Positions 39,311 to 50,500 of a DNA stretch of 64,000 nucleotides are shown one piece after another. The position numbers and the translations under genes were made by a program. The number at the start of each line of letters is the position of its first letter. Positions within the stretch are counted from its first letter, which is position 1. The stretch comes from Chaetorhynchus papuensis. Its lineage: Eukaryota > Chordata > Aves > Passeriformes > Rhipiduridae. The DNA lies in the NCBI GenBank assembly GCA_013396525.1, contig VWYX01000407.1, positions 176,158 through 240,157 on the forward strand. The letters are read 5' to 3'. The notes beneath the pieces were generated by a model, which saw only the letters and a program-made list of their open reading frames with translations, had not been told where the DNA came from and searched no databases.

Positions 39311-40465
39311 CACAGATGTTTTCGTATGCAAAATTCCAAATCAATGACCTGTCTTATTTGCATTTTGAATTAATATATTGAAGACATACACAGTAGCCTT
39401 TTCTCAGCCAATATAACAGGAACAGTGCACAGCTGCAACCATACAGAGAAAATCTCAACTGAAGTGCACTCAGAACCTCTAGAACAGCAATTTTGGAAGT
39501 GGGATGGTTTGCACCCCAAGCACTTTACTTATTATGCTTTTAGTCCCCTGACACAGTTTCACTGTCTCAGTGCAAACTAAAATGTGAAATTGGGTTTTGC
39601 TTACTTCTCTAAAATACCATTCACTGCACCCATGTCCTCATATACAGGCTACCATCCAAAGATAGGTTGGCAGAAGTTGGATATATTTATTAGAAGGATT
39701 TATCTCTATCTGTCCTCTTTTCACATTCTTCCCTGAAGGATCTTCTTTTGTCAGAGATCTGCTGTAAGGTTTAAGACAGAGCTTTGTCCCAGACACAATT
39801 ACGTCCCTTACATCTCTTTGCCTGTCACCACATACCCCTCAGGTATGCAGACAATACTTCTGCTGCAAAGCTGTCACCATCATCTCGTCAAACCATCTTA
39901 ATGAGGCCAAAGGCTTCTCTAAGTCTAAAGGCTTTGCAAGCTTTATAAAACAGAGTAATTATGCAGTTTAAACTAATGTTTAGAGATGCAAATGAATAAA
40001 AACTTTATTGACACTCAAACTGTCCTCTATAAACTATCCAGAAGTCTTTATCACTGAACACTTCGGAACACATCCATGAAGAAGCTGAGATTTTTTACAG
40101 TCTTTATCTCAAACTCTGCATTAACAGACCCAAGAGTCCATAAATATTTGGATGAGAATTTAGTTCTCTATAAACAGGCCTACAAATTTCTATCACAGCT
40201 GTACACTTACACATAACTGAGATTCTGAGCAGCTAGCAGTGGCCACATTTTACCACCTTTCGTAAGAGATTCGTTTACTTACTGTTAAAAGAGAATAACA
40301 ACAATCTGTAAACTTCCTCACGTTCTGTACAAGAATACAACAGATGTGCACAGATAACAAATGTATCTGCTGAATAACAAAAAAAATAAAAATCAAGAGG
40401 AACTAGTGTACTGTTATTGACAAAATATAAAGCTCAACTGCTAAAAACATGCCTGTCTTTGGAAC
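39311..40465. other. Unique DNA between two CR1 copies
   Basis: About 1.15 kb between two minus-strand CR1 pieces. No repeat or coding feature is recognised. Confidence 0.6.
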
Positions 40466-41450
40466 TCATAGAATCATAGAAATGAATCAGCAAATCTCAG
40501 GCTAGGTTGGACTTTTAAGACCATTGAGTCAAACTATTAACTCAGCGCTGCCAAACCCACCACTAAACCACGTCCTTATGTGCCACATCCATGGTGACTA
40601 AAGCACTAGTATAGGCAGCCTGTTCTGAAGTCTGACAAACCTCTCAGTGAAGAAATTTTTCCTAATATCCAATCTAAACCTTCCCTGGTGCAACTTGAGA
40701 CCACTTCCTCTGGTCCTATCACTTCTTACTTGGGAGAAGAGACTAAACTCCAACTCTCTACAATGTCCTTTTAGGTAGTTGTAGACAGCAGTAAGGTCAC
40801 CTCCTTTTCTCCAGGCTAAGCATCCCAAGCTCCCTCAGCCTCTCCTCCTCAGACTTGTGCTCCAGAACCTTTGACAGCACCATTGCCTTTTTCTGGACCA
40901 GCTCCAGCACCTCCTCAGTGTCTTTCCTGTAGTGAGCAGCCCCGAACTGGACACAGGATTCAAGATGCAGCCTCACCAGTACTCAGTGTAGGGGGCCAAT
41001 CCCTGCCCTGGTCCTGCTGGCCACACTATTTCTGACTCAAGCCAGGATGCCACTGGCCTTCTTTGCTGCCTGGGCACCCTGCTGGCACACATTCAGCTGC
41101 TGTCAACCAGCACCCCCAGCACCCCCCTTTTCTGCCAGGCAGCTTTCCAGCCACTCTGCCCCCAGCCTGTAGCGCTGCACGGGGCTGCTGTGACCCACGT
41201 GCAGGACCTGGCACTTTACCTTGTTGAACTTCACACAACTGGCATCAGCCCAAGGATCCAGTCTGTCCAGATCCCTCTGCAGAGACTTCTGACCGTTCAG
41301 CAGATCAACACTCCCGCCCAGCTTCACGTAATCAACGGAGGGTGTCCTTGATCCCCTCTCCCAGGTCATTGATAGAAATATTAAACAGGAATAGCCTTAA
41401 TACTGAGCCCCAGGGAACACCATTTGTGACCCAATCCCACAGCTGTCCTC
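40466..41450 (-). mobile_element. CR1 LINE fragment, minus strand, about 1 kb, with broken ORF2 end
   Basis: It starts with CATAGAATCATAGAAATG (3' end on the minus strand) and carries the whole 3' UTR, then GC-rich ORF2 sequence. On the minus strand 41103-41369 reads as a reverse transcriptase remnant, with VKLGGSVDLLNGQ, LQRDLDRLDPWAD and KFNKVKCQVLHVG motifs. The position of the catalytic FADD box (near 41325-41340) is altered and frameshifted. A CAGGGAACACCA phrase at about 41411-41422 belongs to the region just upstream of it. Similarity fades after about 41450 and may continue weakly to 41540. It cannot encode a working enzyme. Confidence 0.92.
41103..41375 (-). pseudogene. Degenerate CR1 ORF2 piece (reverse transcriptase)
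   Basis: This is the coding remnant inside the minus-strand CR1. The open stretch of 88 codons keeps the segment just after the catalytic box: a KLGG turn, the S-LQRDLDRLD-WA helix region and the KFNK-KCQVLH-G box. It then breaks in a G/C-rich slippage-prone run (CAGCACCCCCAGCACCCCCC region, 41107-41128). No start codon, endonuclease domain or intact catalytic aspartate pair is visible. It is a transposon fossil and should not be counted as a host gene. Confidence 0.82.
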
Positions 41451-42547
41451 AATGCCACTGGCCCATACTGGCATAAGAGCAAGGCACATCCTGCAGCCTG
41501 ACACAGGGGTGGCAGCATATTCCAGCAGTTTAGTAATTTTGTTCCACACTCTAAAGTATTCTGAAAACTAAACGGGGAAGAAAGAACATATTATTGGTAC
41601 TATATTGCTACAATAATTTAAGCAATTGGTAGAAGCACCACCTAGTCCTACAATGTACTCATACTTTTTTCAGCACCAGGTGCTTTAAATCTATTCTGAA
41701 AAGCCTGAACTATTGTTCAACCTGCAGGTTATTCATCCATTATTTACAGAATTCACAAGCATTCTCAAAGTGAGAAGAGAGAAACTGAATACACGGGTCT
41801 TTTCATGTCCAGCAATAAGAGACAAGAGAAAAACTTTTGCAAGGCTGGATATTTTGTTCTCTGCACAATGGAGTATTGTGCTCTCACATATGCACAGAAG
41901 GTTTTATTAGCTGAGGTGAAGTTTAATTAACAGATATTATTTGAAGTCCAGTGCTATAAAAGACTATATTTTCTAATGCAACTTCATTTTCATTACAGAA
42001 TAAAAAAAAACCAAACAAAACACAACAAAACCAGACACAAAAGAAGGTAAAGCAAGCCCAGGTAGAATTACATCAATTGCACAAAATTAAGATAAAATTT
42101 TCCTACGTTTCCCCCTTATTTCCTCATCATTATTGACAATCAAGTACTGCACATTCACAGAACAGGTTCCTAACTTTAGTATTCCTTTCCTTTAAACCAT
42201 AGGGTTGTCTTAGAAAGGACAGATGCCCAGTGGGAAAATTAGATGGTTACCATGAACCTCTTGGTTCTGTCAAAGAAGCATTAAGAACAGTTGCACAGTA
42301 TTTGGACAGGGACCAAGAGGTGGTCATGTACCTACAAGTGAAATAATCAGAACATGTGAAACTATCTATCCACTGCCGTGGAAAAGAAGCTTGTACTGTA
42401 ACCCTTCTCCTCTCACTGAAGCTGAAGGGATGGTGGAAACCTTAATAATGAGGCATTCCAAGTAGCTAATCAAAGCAGAAGGAACAAGATAAACAAAGAT
42501 GTATTTAAACTTTAAAAAGAACCTGTTCTTTAGTCACACTCTTATAC
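41451..42547. other. Unique DNA, with an A-rich tract
   Basis: About 1.1 kb with no gene or clear repeat. An A/C-rich low-complexity run lies at about 42002-42046. The first 90 bases may still be worn CR1 sequence. Confidence 0.55.
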
Positions 42548-42945
42548 TGGGCCTGGCAGGGATGGAATTAAACCTTTTTCATAGTTGCTCATGGAATGCC
42601 ATGTTTCATATTTATGACTAACACGGTGTCAATGACACATCAATGTTTTGGCTAATGCTGAGCAGTGTTTTCACCGTGTCTGAGCTTTTTCTTTTTCTCA
42701 CTCTGGCCCCCTTCCCATGCCCAGCCAGTGGACACCTGAACTGAAATGGCCAAAAGAATATTCCACACCATGTAACACTGAGTAGCAATAAAAAACCTTT
42801 TATCTTCCAGAGTAGCCATTACTCATAGACTGGCTGGGCACCAGCCTGCTTAGGGGAGGTGATGAATGATGGCCCTTGCATCACTTTTTCTTCTCTCCAC
42901 TTTCCTTCACTTACTAAACTGACCATAATGAACTATCAAGCATAT
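42548..42945 (+). mobile_element. Decayed solo LTR of an ERVL-type bird endogenous retrovirus
   Basis: The segment follows the order of a common bird LTR: GGGCCTGGCAGGGATGGA near the left end, GCTGAGCAGTGTTTTCAC, CTGAACTGAAATGGCCAAA with ATATTCCACACCATGTAAC, and a TATA-box position worn to AGCAATAAAA. Then come GAGTAGCCATTACTCATAG, GGCTGGGCACCAGCCTGC, a CTTGCATCACTTTTTCTTC block and the end CACTTACTAAACTG. Compared with the LTR as I remember it, the part just after the TATA position is shortened. No gag, pol or env sequence is adjacent, so it is a solo LTR left by recombination. Exact ends and target duplications are not resolved. It may retain worn promoter elements but nothing shows activity. 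Confidence 0.7.
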
Positions 42946-44112
42946 GTCAAGCACAGGTAACTCTCATGATGCCCAGAAATTTTATTAGTTTTTACTGAGC
43001 ACATTATATTACATGAGGGTAGAACAAATTGTAGCATTCCCTAAGTTTAAAGCAAGACTGAGGAGGCTAGTAAAACCCATCAGTAACTGTACAAATGGAG
43101 TCCCTGTTTCTTTGGAAAATAGATGGGGGAAAATTACTTTTTCTGTGCAATGGCTTCCTTTTATTCTGAATAAATGAATAACTGTAAGGAGAACGGCGAT
43201 ATCTTTTTTAGCATGTCAATACTGTGCTGACTGAATAAGCATTAAAAAACCGCATTGTTTACAGAGAAAGTAACTGATGTCTTAAGTCTGATTAAATACA
43301 CAAATGAGCTAAATTCTCTGATGATATGTAGACAGCTGCGTCACTTTTGCATTTCATAATGCTAATTAACTAATGTGATAAATAAGGTCATATTTATGCT
43401 ACTATTTGTAAAATAAAGCCACTTGTTACAACTTCTTCCAATGCATGACACTTATAACAAAAAATGGCTAATGATAACAGTTTTCAGAGACAGATAAATA
43501 TAAAAACCTTTATTATTTTATGCTGGATAGAGATGTCTATAAATACATCCTGATTAACAGTTATAAAAATAAAACTTTTTTTTTGTTAAAGCTTACAAAA
43601 GGCTATTTGAACTAGATCCTCTTGTGCTTGTTTCAAAGCAAATAACTACATATTCTTTGATTGCAATGGCAGGACAGAGTGCAAGACTTGCAGAACGCAT
43701 AGTCAGTAATGTGTTACTACCCAAGTTGGGCTTACTCAATAGTTTCCTTTACAAGGCTTCATTTTCAGTCACTTATGCAGCCATTTAGACACTTCAGTCA
43801 AACTCCCAAATATAAGATTTGCAAACTGAATTGTAAAGGAAAAATAGTCCAAGCTTTGTCAACAGGGATGTAACGTAACAAGGGTTTGACTTCACAGTAG
43901 AAATCTCCATGTTTCCTCATCTTGTGGAAGATAATTCTCCAGTTTGCATGAGCTGTATATCTCAGAATTCAATCTTCAAAGGTTTTAGCAAGTATTTACT
44001 GATGTATTATTCAAAAACTTCTCTGTGCTCTACTATATGCCTTTGAGAGTTGCAGCATACCATGTCCTGTATTAAAACCATATCTGCAGTGATATTGAAC
44101 ACACAGCTTTAG
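42946..44112. other. Unique AT-rich DNA, possible conserved non-coding element
   Basis: No gene or repeat is recognised. The part at about 43230-43440 is rich in TAATTA, CATTT and ATTAAC words with little low-complexity sequence. In style it resembles conserved non-coding DNA, though this needs an alignment to show. Confidence 0.45.
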
Positions 44113-44395
44113 AATCACAGAATCATAAAGCCATTTAGGTTGAAAAAGATACTTAAGACCATCGATTCCAACCATCAACCCACCACTAAACCATGGCCAT
44201 AGGTGCCATATATACATGGCTTTTAAATACCTTTGGGGATGGTGACTCAACCATTTCCCTGAGTAGCCAGTTCCAATACTTGACAACTCTTTTGAGGAAA
44301 TTCTTCCTAATATCCAAACTATACTTTCCCTGGCACAACTTGAGGTCATTTTCTCTTGTTCTGCTACTTGTTACTTGGGAGAAGAGACCAACATG
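44113..44395 (-). mobile_element. CR1 LINE 3' end, minus strand, about 0.28 kb
   Basis: It begins AGAATCACAGAATCATAAAG, then has CCACTAAACCATGGCC, GGGGATGGTGACTCAACC, a GAAATTCTTCCTAATATCCAA block and TTACTTGGGAGAAGAGACC, after which similarity ends. It is a 3' UTR-only copy of the same subfamily style as the pieces at 21474 and 40466. Confidence 0.92.
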
Positions 44396-46370
44396 CTCGC
44401 AGCAAATGAAAGAATTGATTTCGTTACTGTCCAACCACACCTTGCTCTTAACAGCTTTTCTCCATCCTGTATCCCAAGTACAAAAGAGAAAGGTAAAGAT
44501 ATATCCTGCACTGAACAATCAATGCTCCCTGCTGCAGGAGCTCAGGGAGTGTGAAAGCAGCAGCTTGGTGATATAGTTCAAAGGCAGAGGGAGAACAGAA
44601 ATTCAGGCACATAGGAATCCATATTAAAATGGGGGTCAGGGGAAGACAGGGTAGATGGAAAGAGAAGAGAGCAGAAAGGAAAGGAAATCAAGTGATTCTT
44701 TCTTCATGGCTAACTGGATCATTTAGTTCATGGCTAATTCTGGCTCCAGCTATTAAAAAGCTCTAGAAAGAAGCTACTGCCAATGTGCCCACTGCACAAG
44801 TCTGTGCACATGCCCTCTCTGCAGGAATGAGCACAGTTCTGCCCAGCTCCAGAGCAGGAGGGAACATCACTGCTGCTCTGTTACCACTTCTGATCCGTCA
44901 CCTACCTGTGTGCTCAACGGCATCAGTCACACATCTTTAGTGCAGACCAGGCTGACAGAAGTCCAGTGAGCCATACAGATAATGTAATGGCAGATAAAGT
45001 TGCAGCTAAGCCTCAGAAACCATCCAAAAATTTGTCTACCTCATAGTCACAGATGCACAGTACATAAAGAAAATGACTTGGAAGCAGGAGAAGGAATACG
45101 GGAAAGGATTACTAAAACTTAGTTGGCAGGTTGGTACCACTGAGATATAGAAGACTCTACTTTTTCCTTCCTTTAAAAGCATGGCTGCCTTATTAGCTCT
45201 ACTGCTATCCCTCCCATTTTGCTCCTAACCCAGTCAGGTGGATAAAGATGGAATTGGTCATATAGCAAAGAGATTAAAAACAAAACAAACCACACTTTTC
45301 ATAAGTTGATTTGAAGCATTAAGAGTTAGATCATCCTGGCATCCTCACATTTTTTCAGCAGTAGAAAGGTTGGGATGAAAAAGGATGGATTTCTTGGGTT
45401 ATATAGAAGATGTTAGTCTATGGCAGACTCAAATTTCCAAAGATTTATGCAGAATAATGGCTCTTACTTTAATAAGGTTCTATATTTTTAGAAAGTATTA
45501 ATGTCATGTTTTGATCAGTTAAACTCTTCTGCCTTTGCCAGAAAATATGTCTGTTCATCATAAAACTTGCTGCCAAAACATGTCTGTATGGAAAAATGTT
45601 TCTCAACGTCTCTCTGCAATGTATATAACCATCCTCCCTCTGTAATTCTTACATCCATATAGTTTTATAAAGAAAAGACAATTTGGAAAATAAAAAAAAA
45701 AAAAAAAGAAGGAGCTGTCCACATTTTAGCAGTTATATCAGGACCCTAAAAAGTGGTATTTACACTGGTATTGTTCTATGAGTTAATCAGACATCTTGAG
45801 GAACCTCTTTTTTTTCCCTTTTCTTTCCAAAATCCACTCAAATATAACAGAACACAGTTCTCCCAATTTTAACTATCTCCATTAAGAGAAGCATCTGTTG
45901 AGACATGGAAAGGGTAAAATTTAGCATAATAAATCACACTGGTCAATAACCAAACCTTGAAAAATCAGCACATTAAGAAAACACCAAACTATTAGCCCTT
46001 TTTCTTGCCTACATTTCTGTGGACACATCTTTGCAACTTGTGATGCTGCGCTGGGGAACTGCGATAGTCTGCCTGTACGATGATGTTTCTGAAATTATTG
46101 TAGAGTTTTCCACTGTTGAATTATTTGTCACTTTCTACTGTGGAAAAGGTTTCTTCCCATGACGCTGAGAATCAGTTTCCCATGTGCACACATACATGTA
46201 CAAACTGTCCTTATCCCAAACACCACGAAGCCGTTCAGTATATGAACTTAGAGACCAAAAATGAACATCCGAAACCATCTCCTCTTAATGCCTTCTTGGA
46301 TCATTTGGATTAATGCGCCCAAGATCAGTTTAGGGTCATTTAAAATTCTTCACTTTATCATTATCAGGCC
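44396..46370. other. Unique DNA with a 16-A run
   Basis: No gene or repeat family is recognised. A run of 16 adenines lies at 45692-45707. A GC-richer patch at about 44770-44960 shows no open coding structure that I can defend. Confidence 0.55.
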
Positions 46371-46424
46371 AACAACAACAACAATAACAACAACAACAAC
46401 AGCAAATTAACAACAACAGCAAAC
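46371..46424 (+). repeat. Interrupted (CAA)n tract
   Basis: About 54 bases of AAC/CAA triplets with a few substitutions (AATAAC, CAGCAAATT). It is a trinucleotide microsatellite that has partly decayed and is followed by A-rich sequence. Reading it as poly-glutamine or poly-cysteine in any frame is an artefact of composition. Confidence 0.9.
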
Positions 46425-47466
46425 CGGGCAAAAAAAAATTAACAACCCCACCCCCACCAAAACTAACTAAACAAAAAACCCATCCAGCTGACTCCTTCCC
46501 CCTCCAACCTACTCCTGATACAACTGCAGAACTGTGTCTTGCTAATAAACAGACAAACCAGTGACTAAAGAAGCAGTCAGATGGGCCAATGTTCACGGTC
46601 TTTCCTTTTAGAAATAAAACCATTGCTGAAACCCCTCTGAACACTACAGTAGTACTCACTTCCTTTCTGGGCATTTGGTGTGTTGAAACTTTATCTCAGC
46701 CGTCACTTACAATTTTCTGCAATGAGTTTAAAAGTGCTTTATCACACATCTTTCAAAACACATCAGGGAAGAAAGGCACCCGTCTCCAAGACCCTGCAGC
46801 ACAATGCCACACCACCTCGAGTTAGGTACACAGGGTGGGGATGGGGCATGACTGCCAAAACAATCAGACAGCTCAGACATTTTAAACAAGTATAGGTAAT
46901 TAGTAATTTTGTTCTCCCAGTCACAGGGCCAGCACCAGATTTCTCTGTCCTTGTGTGAGGTCTTCCTTATCTCAGACCTCTTCTCCTGCATCTTTTATCC
47001 ATGCAATAGTCCTGACACCTGACAGCCCCTATGCTACCCCAAGGAATCATTCTAGGTTAATGAGATCCAGATTGATCACTCCATATAATATTTGCAAATA
47101 AATACAGAGAGCCAATTGCCAGTTGCCACCGATGCTGCTTGCACTTTAGCGTAGAGCTGTCTGCAGGCCGTCTGGGAGTGTCAAGCTTGCAAAGAGAGAA
47201 GTTATGACGGCATGAGAGAAGGAAGACCTGAGCAATATTGCACTCACTGAAATTACATTTCTAGGAAAACATGAGGGAGAAAAATAAATCTCAAAAATAA
47301 TGTTTCATTTTGACATTTTATTTCAGAGCTGGTCTCATTAGTCTTCAGTAGCTCTCAAACATTTCCCATTTCAGACAGAAAAATTATTTTTTTATTCCTT
47401 TTAAAAATTTTCCTTATTCAGGAATGCTGAGGTAGCATATTCAGATAACTGCCCCCCACACCCCAC
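46425..47466. other. Unique DNA, no gene supported
   Basis: About 1 kb with short overlapping open frames on both strands and no recognised feature. Confidence 0.6.
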
Positions 47467-47488
47467 ATTTATTTATTTATTTATTCAT

Positions 47489-47546
<58 letters not shown>
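47467..47546 (+). repeat. Compound tetranucleotide microsatellite (ATTT)n(ATCT)14
   Basis: An ATTT stretch with one ATTC interruption (47467-47490) runs directly into 14 perfect ATCT units (47491-47546). Pure tetranucleotide arrays of this length usually mutate by slippage, so the copy number should be polymorphic. The ATTT part is likely the older side, with ATCT arising by one T-to-C change and then expanding. That order is inference. Confidence 0.97.
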
Positions 47547-47548
<2 letters not shown>

Positions 47549-50500
47549 TATTCTGTCAGCAGTAGTTGCAAGGTCAGCCTTTCCTTATCCTTTCCACATA
47601 GCCCTTCTGGTACAGGATCCTCTAATTCCACAGCAATGTCCACTGCCTGAGGTTGCTTGAGATATTTGGTTGATTCCTAGTGACTCTGAAAGCTTTCCCA
47701 ATAAAATAGACATCACCGATTATTGACTTTTAATATATTATTTTCTCATGTCTTCTAATTACCATAGTTGTACAGTAAGCTTAGAGATCACCAGATTTAT
47801 AGCATAAAGTACAGCTCCACTGCTCCATTCTTTTGGCTTGTCCTCTTCTACATAATTTCATTAACTGCACACTCAAAAAAAGAACAAGTCCCCATTACTT
47901 TTTGGTTTCTCCCCATGAGATCAAGAACACATTGGGTACCACCCCCCAAGGTGAGATTCTCACCCTATTTTTAGGGGGAAAGGGATGAAAACCCTTCAAT
48001 ATTCCATTTTAAATTGAAAGACTGAAATTTATTTTGAAGTTTCAAAACACCACCAAAGCTGGAAACTTAAGGCACATGAGAGGAACTTTAGGAAAAACAT
48101 CTTCCCAACACATTTATCCTTGACAGTGCAGTACACTGATAGTGAGTTACCTGCAGATAGAAGTGCAGTGCCTGTCTCAGAAGGAACTTGAATCACAGGA
48201 TACTGATGAACACTGAAATATTAAAATGGGAGAAATCTTGTCGCGCTCTTAGCTGTCTACTGGACCTTAGATTTGATTCAAATAAATTTTATGTTATGAC
48301 ACTTAAGAACATATATAGGTACAGATTTGAACCATAATGTGGCTTCCAAAATAACCAAAGCACACTATTACCAACAAGGAATTCCGTAATAGAAGAAATT
48401 ACAACTTCTGTGTAGGCTAAGCCCATATTAACATACACCAGACCAGGTCAATTTGACAACCACAGAAAATCACCCATTCATTTGTCCTGCTGTATCAGTC
48501 AAAATGCAGAAGAAGATAGAAACAGCACTGGCAGTATGCTTGATTTGTCAAAGTGTCTAAGAAGGTGAAGAACTGATTGCACACACTAATTAGAAACCTA
48601 CCAAAATCAAGTGGTGAGGACAGGAGAAGGAAAAACAGAAGAAAGATGGTCCTAACAACATCAAGAAATATTGCAAGGACCTTGACATCTGCCAAAAAAT
48701 CAGCTTTTCCAGGTCACGACTTACTTTCATCAGATTTTACTTGGTTTTACTCAGTGCTAAGACTGTGAAGCATATCCTGCTGGCTTTGATAATGAAGTTG
48801 GAGCAGGAGGCTCAGGAAGCAATATGTAACTCTATTCAAATCCTAACATCTTTTTGCAGGGAGCAGGGCAGACCGCTCCCTCGCTGTAGGGATTGCTTTG
48901 ATGTTTTCCTGCTGGCAGCAGCTGGTGAGAGCTGAGGGGCACTTCCCCAGGGGCTGCAGGGACCCAGGCTGGGGAGTGCTCCCACAGACAGCAGCCAGGG
49001 CTAACAGTCCTTATTTTGCTTGCATCCTTGCAACTTGGATGTTGGTCTGGCTACTTTGTTGAAGGAAAAAAAAGAAAGCTTTCCCCAATGTCCTCTACAG
49101 ATATAAGATGCAAGCAGGCATTTTCTCTAAGCACAGACACAAAAATAACAAAATCTCTACTTTCTGCAGGAGCATGAACAAAACTGCAGTTATTTGATCA
49201 TTTAAAAATTATCTTTATTAGCTTTTGAAAATACAATTAGCATTTCCTTTTGTTATGAATGATCATAAATACACCTAGATGTGTCTACAAGTAAGTGTAC
49301 ACAAGACATAATAGCTTGAAATATAATTGAATATCAGAGCAGCATGTCTTTTTCTGAAGAAAAAAATAGCTCTGGATTTCATAAGCATGAAATTGAAAAG
49401 AAAGCATTTTCCGGCAAAATATTCTTGTTATAATAAAAAATGATTTATTTTACTGCACAAAATATACTGTTGTTTCCCTCAGTGTTTTTTTGAGTAGTAG
49501 AAAGACTATTTGAAATGAGGCAGTTTTTTGGGTGTTTGGTTTTTTGTGGTTGGTTTCTTGTTTTGGGGTGGATTTTTTAGAGGCAAATCCAGCTTTCTCT
49601 GAACATGACGTAGTCATGATGTTGGAGTTAGATCAATTACAAGCTGTCATTCCAAGACTGTGCCTGATTAGGTTGGACAGGCATTTTAATTTTGCTTTCA
49701 TCTACTTCTATAAGCAGCACACAAACCATATTTCTTTTTTAATTAGGACAAGGACATATGAGACCTCATCAGGAACAAGATATTTACCCCTCATGGTTGT
49801 GGGGTTGATTTTAATAATGATAGAGCCAAGCGCTGCACATTACATTGTTTAAGTGCTACACTCCTGAATGTGTGGGGGAAAAACATGGAGAACTAGATGG
49901 AGTTTTATCTAAAAAAATCAAGGTCGTGTTAGCATGAAAAATCATCCAACTCGGAATTTATGTCCTCCTTTAAAGACCCATTTTCTTGCAGCAGCTGCTC
50001 ATTCTCCCCCATCATGGTCTCACAGCCCCTTCCACAAGTCTTCTGCATCTTATCAGAGGCGCCTGAACTGGGACCATTTCCAGCCCCAGCAGATCAACTC
50101 AGGGTGCAAAAACATAATCTCATTGCCCTGATCTGAAGGGTAAGATGAACATTTATACCAGAATTTTAACCTAAAGGAAAGCAAATTATTCTTAGTCTGG
50201 ACACAGGACATCAGATTGCTGTCCAGTAGGAGTCTCCATTTCCTCAGACTAACACATATATTGCCTGAATCTGTAATATCTACTTCATACAAAAAGGAAG
50301 CTTCCAGGAAGGACATGTTTAAATCTGGACTACTCAGATGCAAACAAATCCATTCAAAATTTTTCAGTGCTGTTTAAGGTATAAATAACAAGAGATTAAT
50401 TCTTAATTGCTATTTTTTTTTTCAGTTAAAATTTCTCAGCTCCTGTATTCAATCTACATTTCAAAATTCACTTCTTTCTTTGGTCAGCTTGGATCAGGAG

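Noticed and set aside
46336..46674. 112-residue minus-strand frame rich in Cys and Leu
   Set aside because: It is a translation of the CAA/AAC microsatellite and the adjoining A/C-rich DNA; composition artefact.
48080..48200. Stretch with AGGAAAAACATCTTCCCAA and AGTGCAGTGCCTG, like a worn CR1 or related 3' UTR
   Set aside because: The blocks are not in a convincing order and there is no octamer end nearby.
48741..48935. 64-residue plus-strand frame with an acceptor-like TTTTTGCAG and donor-like CTGGTGAGAG
   Set aside because: The frame is open across the supposed intron, and the GC-rich patch has no recognisable protein.
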